33,085 nucleotides of DNA from Mycobacterium sp. 1423905.2. Lineage in GTDB: Bacteria > Actinomycetota > Actinomycetes > Mycobacteriales > Mycobacteriaceae. Position 1 is the first letter of the stretch; every line of letters starts with the position of its first letter. The stretch spans positions 1 to 33,085 of the forward strand of contig NZ_LZLE01000165.1 in assembly GCF_001673155.1 (NCBI RefSeq). The letters are read 5' to 3'. Positions 22,571-30,351 of the stretch are shown here, piece by piece. The position numbers were made by a program, and so were the translations under genes. Below the pieces are notes generated by a model. That model saw nothing but the letters and a program-made list of their open reading frames with translations, was not told the DNA's origin and searched no databases.

Positions 22571-24211
22571 GTGCGAATTCTCGGTGTCAACGCGGTCTTT
22601 CACGACCCGGCAGCGGCCCTGGTCATCGACGGACAGGTGGTTGCGGCCGCCGAGGAAGAACGGTTCTCCCGGCGCAAGCACGGCAAGCAGGCCGTCCCGT
22701 TCTCGACGTGGGAAGTGCCGGTGGCCGCCATCCGGTGGTGTCTCGAACAAGGTGGCATCGGTCCCGGTGACATCGATGCGATCGGTTATTCCTACGATCC
22801 GGCGTTGATGTACGAGGAACCGGTCGACCCGGCCGGTCTGGACCGCGACTGGGAGTACCTGCGGACGTTGTACGCGCAACGCGCCCCGCGCTTCTTGGCA
22901 TCCGCAGTGCCCGGTTTGAACCCCGCCGCGTTTCAGCATGTGCGCCACCACGTCGCGCATGCGGCGTCCACGGCGCTCGCATCGCCACATCCCGACACCG
23001 CGGTCCTGGTCGTCGACGGGCGGGGCGAACGTACCTCGATGCTCGCCGGGGTGTACCGGGATTTCAAACTGGACGTGCTGGCGTCTCAGCCGCTGCCGCA
23101 TTCGCTGGGACTGTTCTACGAAAGCCTCACCGAGCACCTGGGATTCGCGCGATCAAGCGACGAATACAAGGTGATGGCGATGGCATCCTACGGTCGGCCC
23201 AGGTTCATCGACCAACTGCGGAAGAAGGTGTACACCTGCAGCGACGGCGGCTTCCGCACCGATCCGATCGACTGGGACGAGTTGGCGCCGAGGCGTGAAC
23301 CCGGGGCCACCGATCTCGACCCGATCCATGCCGACCTGGCCTGCAGTGTGCAACGAGTGGTCGAGGACGTGTTGCTGGAGTTGGTCGGATGGCTGCGCGA
23401 CCGAGCCGACGGTGATGCCCTGTGCTTGGCCGGCGGGGTAGCGCTCAATTGTGTTGCCAACAGCCGCATTCACGCCGAAGGCGGATTCGACCGCATATGG
23501 GTTCAACCTGCCGCCGGCGATTCCGGCACGGCTTTGGGCGCGGCACTGAGCCTGGCCGCCGGGTTCGGTGAGCAGATCGCGCCGATGCCGACGGCACTGC
23601 TCGGCCGCGGGTGGAGCGATGAGCAGATCAAGGCGACGCTCGACGAGGCGGCGGTGCCCTACGAGCGGCCCGAGGACTTCGCCGGTGCGGTCGGCGACGC
23701 GCTAGCCGACAACCAGTTGATCGGCTGGTTTCAGGGTCGCAGCGAATTCGGGCCGCGAGCGCTCGGCGCTCGCTCCTTGCTGGCCGATCCGCGCGCCGCC
23801 GCGAACCTGGAGCGGCTCAACGCGGTGAAGGGGCGCGAACAGTTCCGGCCCGTTGCGCCTATGGTTCTGGCCGAACGCGCTGCCGAGATCTTCTCCCGCG
23901 GGCCGCTGCCCAGTCCCTACATGCTGTTCGTCCACGACGTGGCCGAAGCGTGGCGGGACCGTATTCCAGCGGTCACCCACGTGGACAACACCGCTCGGAT
24001 ACAGACCGTCGAGCAGTCCGACAACCCGCGCCTACACGCGACGATAAGCCGATTCGCCGACCGCACCGGGGTGCCTGTGGTGGTCAACACCAGCTTCAAC
24101 ACGGCGGGCCGGCCCATGGTGGACAGCCCGCGCGACGCGCTGGAGGTGTTCGGCAGCTCACCCATCGACGTGCTGGCCATTGGTCCGTTTGTGATCAGGC
24201 GGCGCCGATGA
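22571..24211 (+). CDS. carbamoyltransferase (NodU/CmcH/TobZ family)
   Basis: A 546-residue O-carbamoyltransferase, which transfers carbamoyl from carbamoyl phosphate through a carbamoyl-adenylate to a sugar or natural-product hydroxyl. The N-terminal Kae1-like domain has GVNAVFHDPAAAL (5-17), EEERFSRRKH (28-37), the metal-binding HHVAH (126-130) and VVDGRGE (147-153). The C-terminal YrdC-like domain has SEFGPRALGARSLL and NTSFNTAGRPMVDSP. Length and motifs are complete for the family. GGAGG lies upstream of the GTG start, 9 bp after the previous gene, and its stop overlaps the next start (ATGA). In this operon the likely acceptor is a sugar of the glycan or glycolipid being made (inference). 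Confidence 0.92.
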   Translation: MRILGVNAVFHDPAAALVIDGQVVAAAEEERFSRRKHGKQAVPFSTWEVPVAAIRWCLEQGGIGPGDIDAIGYSYDPALMYEEPVDPAGLDRDWEYLRTLYAQRAPRFLASAVPGLNPAAFQHVRHHVAHAASTALASPHPDTAVLVVDGRGERTSMLAGVYRDFKLDVLASQPLPHSLGLFYESLTEHLGFARSSDEYKVMAMASYGRPRFIDQLRKKVYTCSDGGFRTDPIDWDELAPRREPGATDLDPIHADLACSVQRVVEDVLLELVGWLRDRADGDALCLAGGVALNCVANSRIHAEGGFDRIWVQPAAGDSGTALGAALSLAAGFGEQIAPMPTALLGRGWSDEQIKATLDEAAVPYERPEDFAGAVGDALADNQLIGWFQGRSEFGPRALGARSLLADPRAAANLERLNAVKGREQFRPVAPMVLAERAAEIFSRGPLPSPYMLFVHDVAEAWRDRIPAVTHVDNTARIQTVEQSDNPRLHATISRFADRTGVPVVVNTSFNTAGRPMVDSPRDALEVFGSSPIDVLAIGPFVIRRRR

Positions 24212-25695
24212 AGTACGCCATCGTGGTACCCACCATCGGGCGAGAATCCCTGCGTCACTTGCTGATTGCGTTGCAGACCGGGTTCGGACCCGAGCCGGAC
24301 GAGATCATCGTCGTCGACGATCGGCGCACGCCCGATGACGACCTCCCGCGGTGCGGTGAGACGCCGATGCGGGTGCTTCGCAGCGGCGGTCGCGGGCCGG
24401 CCGCCGCGCGCAATGTGGGCTGGCGGGCCGCCTCGACGCGCTGGATCTGCTTCCTGGACGACGACGTCGTGCCGCACCCGTCTTGGAAATCTGACGTCGT
24501 CGCCGACTTGCAAGCCGCCGACGAGGCCGGAGCAGTCGGCTCCCAGGCGATGATCGAAGTGCCCACGGCCGCGTCGCGGCAGCCGACCGATGATGAGCGG
24601 CGCACCTTGCGGCTGGCTCAGGCGCGTTGGATCACCGCGGATATGGCGTATCGGCGCGACATGCTCATAGCGGTCGGTGGTTTCGACGAACGTTTTCCCC
24701 GCGCCTACCGGGAGGACTCTGATCTGGCGGTGCGCATGGTGGCGGCCGGCGGAGAGATCGTGCGCGGTCACCGGAGATCCATCCATCCCGTCGCTCCGGC
24801 CGGCTGGTGGGCCAGTGTGCGGGCGCAGCAGGGCAACCGCGACAACGCCCTACTGCGGCGCAAGTACGGCCGGTCCTGGCGGGCCATGATCGGCGAGGGA
24901 CCGGGTCGCATGCCCGCGCACACCGCCACCACGCTGGCCGGTGCGCTCGGCCTGCTCGCCGGTCTCGCGCGGCGTGGCCCGCTGGCCGTCATCGGTGCGG
25001 TGCTCTGGCTGGTGTTGACCGTCGAATTCACCATCCGCCGCTGGCTGGCCGGGCCCCGCACCCTCGCCGAAGCGCTGCGCCTGGCGGTGACCAGTGCGGT
25101 GATCCCCCCAATTGCGCTGTGGCACAGGCTGATTGGCAAGTGGACGTTCCGCCGGGCTCGCCGCGACCCGCCGCTGGCGGTGCTACTGGACCGCGACGAC
25201 ACGATCATCGTCGACCGGCCGTATCTCAACGATCCCGACGGGGTACTGCCCACCCGCGGTGCCACCCGCGCGCTGGCGCGGCTGCGGGAGCGAGGGCTGC
25301 TACTCGCGGTCGTGACCAACCAGTCCGGGGTGGCGCGCGGATTGATCAGCCCAGACCAGCTCACCGCGGTCAACGCGCGCGTCGACGAAGTGCTCGGACC
25401 GTTCGACTCCTGGCAGGTCTGCGTGCACGGCGAGACCGATGGTTGCCAGTGCCGCAAGCCACAACCGGGAATGGTGCTGGCGGCCGCGGAAGCGCTGGCG
25501 GTGCCGCCGGATCGCTGCGTGATGATCGGCGACACCGGCGGCGACGTGGATGCGGCGTTGGCCGCCCAGGCCGGCGCGGTGCTCGTCCCGACCGCGCGCA
25601 CCCTGCCCGAAGAGGTCGATCGGGCCCGCGCCCAGGCGCGCGTGGCCGCCACCCTCGAGGACGCGGTGTCACTGGTATTGCGGGAGTGGCTGTGA
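24208..25695 (+). CDS. fusion of GT2 glycosyltransferase and heptose-bisphosphate phosphatase (GmhB)
   Basis: A 495-residue two-domain protein. Residues 1-230 form a GT2 glycosyltransferase (IVVPTIGRESLRHLL, VVDDRR, the DDD motif in CFLDDDVVP, and FPRAYREDSDLAVRM). Residues about 230-315 contain hydrophobic stretches (LAGALGLLAGL, PLAVIGAVLWLVLTVEF) that may attach it to the membrane. Residues 320-495 form a HAD-superfamily phosphatase of the GmhB type: nucleophile motif DRDDT (328-332), VVTNQSG, the GmhB zinc loop with Cys405, His407, Cys413 and Cys415, CRKPQPGM, and GDTGGDVDAA. GmhB removes the 7-phosphate from heptose 1,7-bisphosphate. The start overlaps the previous stop (ATGA), and its stop overlaps the GT9 start (GTGA). 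Confidence 0.9.
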   Translation: MKYAIVVPTIGRESLRHLLIALQTGFGPEPDEIIVVDDRRTPDDDLPRCGETPMRVLRSGGRGPAAARNVGWRAASTRWICFLDDDVVPHPSWKSDVVADLQAADEAGAVGSQAMIEVPTAASRQPTDDERRTLRLAQARWITADMAYRRDMLIAVGGFDERFPRAYREDSDLAVRMVAAGGEIVRGHRRSIHPVAPAGWWASVRAQQGNRDNALLRRKYGRSWRAMIGEGPGRMPAHTATTLAGALGLLAGLARRGPLAVIGAVLWLVLTVEFTIRRWLAGPRTLAEALRLAVTSAVIPPIALWHRLIGKWTFRRARRDPPLAVLLDRDDTIIVDRPYLNDPDGVLPTRGATRALARLRERGLLLAVVTNQSGVARGLISPDQLTAVNARVDEVLGPFDSWQVCVHGETDGCQCRKPQPGMVLAAAEALAVPPDRCVMIGDTGGDVDAALAAQAGAVLVPTARTLPEEVDRARAQARVAATLEDAVSLVLREWL

Positions 25696-26720
25696 CAGCC
25701 GTCGGCACGGCCGTCGTCGCGCGCCTGGACAGCGCGGGCGATGTGCTGATCACCGGTCCCGCGGTACGCGCCGTCGCGGCCACCCACGACCGAGTCGTGA
25801 TGCTGGTCGGACCCCGCGGGCGGGACGCTGCCGAACTGCTGCCCTCGGTGGACGAGATCGTCGAGTGGCAGGCGCCGTGGGTCGACTTCGATTCCCCCGA
25901 ACTCACCGCCTCACACGCCGAGGCGCTGATCAAACAGCTGCGCGACATCGGCCCGGCCCGCATGTACATCCTGACGTCGTTTCACCAGTCTCCGTTGCCG
26001 TTGGCCCTGCTGGCCCGGATGGCCTCGGTGCCGTGGGTGGGCGCCACCTGCGTCGACTACCCCGGCACCCTGCTGGATTTGCGACACCAGGTGCCCAGCG
26101 GCGTGCCCGAGCCCGAGCGCGCCCTGTCACTGGTCACCACGGCCGGCTGTGCACTACCCGAAGGCGACGACGGCGCGTTGCGCATTCGCGATGTCGGCCC
26201 GCTGGCACCGCACCTGGCCGCTCGCATCGGCGCCGACCCGTTCGTGGCGTTCCACCCCGGCGCCGCGGTGCCCGCCCGACAGCCCGGTCAGCAGCGCAGC
26301 ACCGCCATGGTGTCGGCGCTGACTCAGGCCGGATACCGCGTGGTGGTGACCGGAGGTCCGGACGAGGCCGCTCTGACGGCCGCGGTAGCCGGTGACGTGG
26401 CGCTGGATCTGGGCGGCCAGACCAGCTTCGCCGAGCTGGCGGCGGTCTTCGCGGCGGCGCGCACCGTCGTCGTGCCCAATACCGGTCCGGCGCATCTGGC
26501 GGCCGCCGTCGGTGCGCCGGTGGTGTCGTTGTTCGCGCCCGTGGTGCCGGCTTCGCAGTGGAGCCCGTACAGCCCGCGGGTCACCGTGCTCGGCAATCAG
26601 CAGGCGCCGTGTCGAGCCACCAGGGCCCGGGTCTGTCCGGTGGCCGGCCACCCGTGCCTAGACGGAATCAGCGACGCGGAATTGCTTGCCGCGGTGCGGT
26701 CCAGAGGAGGAGAGCCATGA
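25692..26720 (+). CDS. GT9-family (ADP-heptose:LPS heptosyltransferase-like) glycosyltransferase
   Basis: A 342-residue GT-B enzyme of family GT9. It opens with VARLDSAGDVLITGPAVRAV (about 9-28), as in heptosyltransferases, contains FHPGAAVPARQ (about 184-194) and the donor-binding end PNTGPAHLAAAVGAPVVSLF. The cysteine-rich tail (CRATRARVCPVAGHPCL) also occurs in GT9 members. Family members use ADP-heptose as donor, which fits the GmhA, GmhB and HldE genes around it. The GTG at 25692 overlaps the previous stop (GTGA). It is not an orthologue of the second GT9 gene at 29395, so two heptose transfer steps are possible. Confidence 0.88.
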   Translation: MTAVGTAVVARLDSAGDVLITGPAVRAVAATHDRVVMLVGPRGRDAAELLPSVDEIVEWQAPWVDFDSPELTASHAEALIKQLRDIGPARMYILTSFHQSPLPLALLARMASVPWVGATCVDYPGTLLDLRHQVPSGVPEPERALSLVTTAGCALPEGDDGALRIRDVGPLAPHLAARIGADPFVAFHPGAAVPARQPGQQRSTAMVSALTQAGYRVVVTGGPDEAALTAAVAGDVALDLGGQTSFAELAAVFAAARTVVVPNTGPAHLAAAVGAPVVSLFAPVVPASQWSPYSPRVTVLGNQQAPCRATRARVCPVAGHPCLDGISDAELLAAVRSRGGEP

Positions 26721-27286
26721 TCGAGACGCATTTCGACGCGCTGCGCGAAGCGGTGGAACGGACCAGCGGCGAGGTGACGCGGCTGCGGGAGTGGGGTCGT
26801 CACCTCGCGCTGGTGCTGTCCGGCGGCGGCCGACTGCTGGCTTGCGGCAACGGCGGCAGCGCCGCCGAAGCTCAGCATCTGACCGGTGAACTTGTCGGTC
26901 GCTTCCGCGAGGAGCGAATCCCCTTGTCCGCCATCGCCTTACATGCCGAGACATCGGCATTGACCGCTATCGCCAACGATTACGGAGAAGAGGAGATTTT
27001 CGCGCGCGGGGTGCGTGCGCACGGCCGCCGGGGGGACGTGCTGGTGGCGTTGTCGACCAGCGGCACCAGTCGAAACGTGGTCGCCGCGGTCAAGGCCGGC
27101 CAGGAAATCGGCATGCGGACGTGGGCATTGACCGGCCCGGCGCCCAACATGCTGGCCTCCATGTGTGATGAAGCGATCAGCGTGGATGCCGCGTCGACCG
27201 CGACAGTGCAAGAGATCCACCTGTTGCTGGTGCATGGGCTGTGCATGGCGCTGGACGACGCGCTGCTGCGGCCGGAGACGTCATGA
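26717..27286 (+). CDS. gmhA: sedoheptulose 7-phosphate isomerase
   Basis: A 189-residue SIS-domain isomerase. The phosphosugar site is CGNGGSAAEAQH (43-54) followed by Glu58, with STSGTSRN (113-120), and the late catalytic residues Glu166 and His173 lie in QEIHLLLVH. All match GmhA, which turns sedoheptulose 7-phosphate into D-glycero-manno-heptose 7-phosphate, the first step of ADP- or GDP-heptose synthesis. A strong ribosome-binding site (GAGGAGGAG) precedes the ATG, which overlaps the previous stop, and its own stop overlaps hldE (both ATGA). Confidence 0.93.
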   Translation: MIETHFDALREAVERTSGEVTRLREWGRHLALVLSGGGRLLACGNGGSAAEAQHLTGELVGRFREERIPLSAIALHAETSALTAIANDYGEEEIFARGVRAHGRRGDVLVALSTSGTSRNVVAAVKAGQEIGMRTWALTGPAPNMLASMCDEAISVDAASTATVQEIHLLLVHGLCMALDDALLRPETS

Positions 27287-28689
27287 AGCCTCTTGTCATC
27301 GTTGGAGATTCGATACTCGACGTCGATGTCGAGGGGACGGCGACGCGGCTGAGTCCCGAGGCGCCAGTTCCCGTGGTCGATGCCGAGCGCACGGTGCAGC
27401 GCCCCGGCGGGGCGGGCCTGGCCGCTGTGCTCGCCGCCCGCACTGAGACCGAAGTCGTGCTGATCACCGGCATTGCCGACGACGAGCCCGGTCGCCGGTT
27501 GCATGACCTGCTCACCGACGCCGGCGTGCGAGTGGTGGCGCTCCCGATGACCGGAACCACCGTGACCAAGACCAGAATTCGGGCCCGGGGCCAGTCAATG
27601 CTGCGACTCGATCGCGGCGACGCCCGACCGGTGGATCGCCCACTAGCAACCGAGGCAACCGACGCCCTGGACGCGGCGCGGGCGATTTGCGTGGCTGATT
27701 ACGGTGCGGGGATCACCGGGCTACCGGCGGTGCGGGCCGCCCTGAGTCGCCTGGCCACCCGGATCCCGGTGGTGTGGGACCCGCATCCGCGCGGTGCCAC
27801 ACCGGTGCCCGGCTGTGCACTGGTGACGCCTAATCAGGAGGAGGCGCGCCACTTCGGGGGTGATGCGGCCGACGCCGGGGAAATGCTGCGCGAGAAATGG
27901 CGAGCCGGCGCGGTGTGTATCACCCGCGGTTCCCGCGGCGCGCGGGTCTCCGCGGGTGAAGTGGGCGTCCGCCACATCGCCGTTCCGGAATTACCGGTGG
28001 CGGGTGCGCCCGATGTCTGCGGAGCCGGGGACCGGTTCTCCGTCGCCGCGGCGGCCGCATTGGGTGGGTGCGCCGACCCGGTCGCCGCCGTCGAAGCCGC
28101 GGTGGCCGACGCCGCTCGATTCGTGGTCACCGGTGGAGCCAGCGCCGTGTCGACTCCGGTGACCGCTGGTGGTGCCGACGTTGTGTCGTTGGCGGTGCGG
28201 GCCGAGGATCCGACCGGCGTCGACGCCATCGCCCTGGCGCAGCGATGGCGTCGCAACGGGCGAACCGTGGTCGCCACCGGCGGCTGCTTCGACCTGCTGC
28301 ACACCGGTCACATCCGACTGCTTCGCCACGCCCGCGACCTTGGCGATGCGCTGATCGTCCTGATCAACTCCGACCGTTCGGTGCGGGCGCTGAAGGGGGA
28401 GGGTCGGCCGGTCATGCACGACGCGGACCGGGCCCGCGTACTTGCCGCTCTCGCCTGCGTCGACGCCGTCGCAATCTTCGATGCGGCCACGCCGGAAGGC
28501 GTGCTCGAGGATTTGCGACCCGACGTGTGGGTGAAGGGCGGCGACTACACCGCCGACGAACTGCCCGAGGCCGACGTGGTGCGCCGTCATGGCGGCGAAG
28601 TCGTCATCTTGCCGACGGTCGCCGGCTACTCCTCCTCCCGCTTGATCGCGGCGGCCAACGCCGGCCGCATGGACAACGAAAGGCTCTGA
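27283..28689 (+). CDS. hldE: bifunctional heptose 7-phosphate kinase / heptose 1-phosphate adenylyltransferase
   Basis: A 468-residue two-domain enzyme. Residues 1-310 form a PfkB-type kinase with VGDSILD (7-13), RLSPEAPVPVV and RPGGAG near the N-terminus, as in E. coli HldE, and the catalytic base in GAGD (247-250). Residues about 325-468 form a cytidylyltransferase-fold domain with GGCFDLLHTGH (333-343) and a GYSSSRLI end. Together they make heptose 1,7-bisphosphate and then, after GmhB acts, ADP-D-glycero-D-manno-heptose. Having both halves in one chain indicates the ADP route rather than the GDP route known from M. tuberculosis gmhA-gmhB-hddA. The start overlaps gmhA; one base separates it from the SDR gene. 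Confidence 0.93.
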   Translation: MKPLVIVGDSILDVDVEGTATRLSPEAPVPVVDAERTVQRPGGAGLAAVLAARTETEVVLITGIADDEPGRRLHDLLTDAGVRVVALPMTGTTVTKTRIRARGQSMLRLDRGDARPVDRPLATEATDALDAARAICVADYGAGITGLPAVRAALSRLATRIPVVWDPHPRGATPVPGCALVTPNQEEARHFGGDAADAGEMLREKWRAGAVCITRGSRGARVSAGEVGVRHIAVPELPVAGAPDVCGAGDRFSVAAAAALGGCADPVAAVEAAVADAARFVVTGGASAVSTPVTAGGADVVSLAVRAEDPTGVDAIALAQRWRRNGRTVVATGGCFDLLHTGHIRLLRHARDLGDALIVLINSDRSVRALKGEGRPVMHDADRARVLAALACVDAVAIFDAATPEGVLEDLRPDVWVKGGDYTADELPEADVVRRHGGEVVILPTVAGYSSSRLIAAANAGRMDNERL

Positions 28690-28690
28690 C

Positions 28691-29404
28691 ATGACCGCAT
28701 TCTCCAGTCAATCCGAAAACCCGCTGGGTGCCGTGCTGATCAGCGGCGGCTCCTCGGGGTTGGGCGCCTGCACGGTCGCGGCGGTCGCCCGTCGCGGTGG
28801 GGTGCCGTTGGTGATCGACAAGAAACCGCCCGCGGTCGACGTTCCCTACGCGCCCTGCGACCTAGCCGATACCAGCGCAGTGACGGCGGCCGTCGAGGCA
28901 CTCGCCGAGCAGGTCGACGGGCAGATCACCGGAGTGTTCACCGCCGCGGGCATCGACTCCTGCGGAACCCTCGAGCAGGTCCCAGCCAAAGAGTGGGAAC
29001 AAGTCGTCGCGGTGAACCTGGTCGGCACCGCGGCCGTTATTCGCGCCGCACTGCCCTACCTGAAAACCACCCACGGGCGCATCGTCACCTGCGCGTCGAC
29101 TTTAGGCATCAAAGCGGTCAGTGACGCCACCGCGTATTGCGCCTCGAAGTTCGGGGTCGTCGGCTTCACCCGGGCACTGGCCGCCGAACTCGCCGGCGAG
29201 GTGGGCGTGACGCTGCTGATCCCCGGCGGCATGCACACCCCGTTCTTCGACGGACGCACCGACCAATACAAGCCGCCGCCGGACGCCAAGCTGAACGAGC
29301 CCGAGAATGTTGCCGAGACAGTCCTTTTCGCGCTTTCGCAGCCCGCGGGATGTGAGATCCGCGAATTGGTGGTGTGCGCGTCCACGGAGTCATCGTGGCC
29401 ATAA
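28691..29404 (+). CDS. short-chain dehydrogenase/reductase
   Basis: A 237-residue classical SDR. It has the cofactor motif GGSSGLG (19-25), AAG (85-87) in place of NAG, Asn109, and the catalytic residues Ser136, Tyr149 and Lys153 in YCASK. The acidic Asp43 after the second strand favours NAD. The substrate is unknown. Its place between hldE and a GT9 gene suggests it acts on the heptose nucleotide, possibly as an oxidoreductase or a non-homologous replacement for HldD, which is absent from the window; that is inference. It is not HldD-like itself, since HldD is an extended SDR with a different active-site context. Confidence 0.85.
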   Translation: MTAFSSQSENPLGAVLISGGSSGLGACTVAAVARRGGVPLVIDKKPPAVDVPYAPCDLADTSAVTAAVEALAEQVDGQITGVFTAAGIDSCGTLEQVPAKEWEQVVAVNLVGTAAVIRAALPYLKTTHGRIVTCASTLGIKAVSDATAYCASKFGVVGFTRALAAELAGEVGVTLLIPGGMHTPFFDGRTDQYKPPPDAKLNEPENVAETVLFALSQPAGCEIRELVVCASTESSWP

Positions 29405-30351
29405 CCGCGGCCGCTACCTCACCTGACACCATAGTCGTCCTGCGGGCGTTGGGCCTGGGTGATCTGTTGACGGCCATACCGGCCCTGCGCGGCTTGCGTC
29501 GCCACTATCCCCACGCTCGCATCGTGCTGGCCGCGCCCGAGCGCTACCGAGACCTGGCGCTGCTCAGCGGTGCCATCGACGCCCTGCTACCCACCGAGCG
29601 TCTGGGCGACTTCCACGCAAAGCCGCCTACCCCGGAGCTTGCGGTGAACCTGCACGGCAGCGGACCGGAAAGCATCGACCATCTGCTGACCTGGCGGCCA
29701 AAATCGGTGATTACCCACGCCCACCACCGCCACCCGGCACTGGCCGGTCCCCCGTGGGATCCCGAGGTGCACGAAGTGACGCGCTGGTGCGGTCTGCTGG
29801 AATCGGCGGGAATCGCATGTGAGACAACGGATGTCACGCTGCCGCGCCCCTCGGTTCCATTGGACCAGAGCGGCGCGGTGGTGATCCACCCCGGCGCCTC
29901 GGCGCCCGCGCGGCAGTGGCCGACCAAAAGATTCGCCGCAGTCGCCGCGGCGCTGCGCGACGAGGGGTACGAGATCGTGATCACTGGATCGACGGGCGAG
30001 TTCGACCTCGCCCACGACGTCGCCCGCGCCGCGGGGTTGCCGCGGACCGCCGTGGTCGCGGGGCTGCTGGACCTGCCCGCGTTGACCGCACTGGTCAGTG
30101 ACAGCCGCCTGGTGATCTGTGGGGACACCGGCCTGGGTCATCTGGCGGCCGCCACGTCGACAGCCTCGGTGGTGCTGTTCGGGCCCACCCCGCCGCAGCG
30201 CTGGGGGCCACGCGGTCCCGCGCCCCATGTCGCTTTGTGGGCCGGCGAAACCGGTGATCCGCATGCTGACACCCCGCATCCAGGGCTGCAGCGCATCAGC
30301 GTTGCCAGCGTCCTCGAAGCCAGCCATAACCTCCTGAGCGAGGCGGCATGA
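29395..30351 (+). CDS. second GT9-family heptosyltransferase-like enzyme
   Basis: A GT9 glycosyltransferase of about 318 residues. Signature segments are VVLRALGLGDLLTAIPALRGL near the N-terminus, IHPGASAPARQWP, and the donor-site CGDTGLGHLAAATSTASVVLFGPTPPQRWGP. These are closer to canonical WaaF/WaaC-type heptosyltransferases than the enzyme at 25692. I chose the GTG at 29395, with GGAG six bases upstream; the GTG at 29374 would add seven residues inside the SDR gene. The start overlaps the SDR stop by 10 bp, and the stop overlaps the dehydrogenase start by 4 bp. The acceptor cannot be lipopolysaccharide in a mycobacterium and is unknown. Confidence 0.88.
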   Translation: MAITAAATSPDTIVVLRALGLGDLLTAIPALRGLRRHYPHARIVLAAPERYRDLALLSGAIDALLPTERLGDFHAKPPTPELAVNLHGSGPESIDHLLTWRPKSVITHAHHRHPALAGPPWDPEVHEVTRWCGLLESAGIACETTDVTLPRPSVPLDQSGAVVIHPGASAPARQWPTKRFAAVAAALRDEGYEIVITGSTGEFDLAHDVARAAGLPRTAVVAGLLDLPALTALVSDSRLVICGDTGLGHLAAATSTASVVLFGPTPPQRWGPRGPAPHVALWAGETGDPHADTPHPGLQRISVASVLEASHNLLSEAA

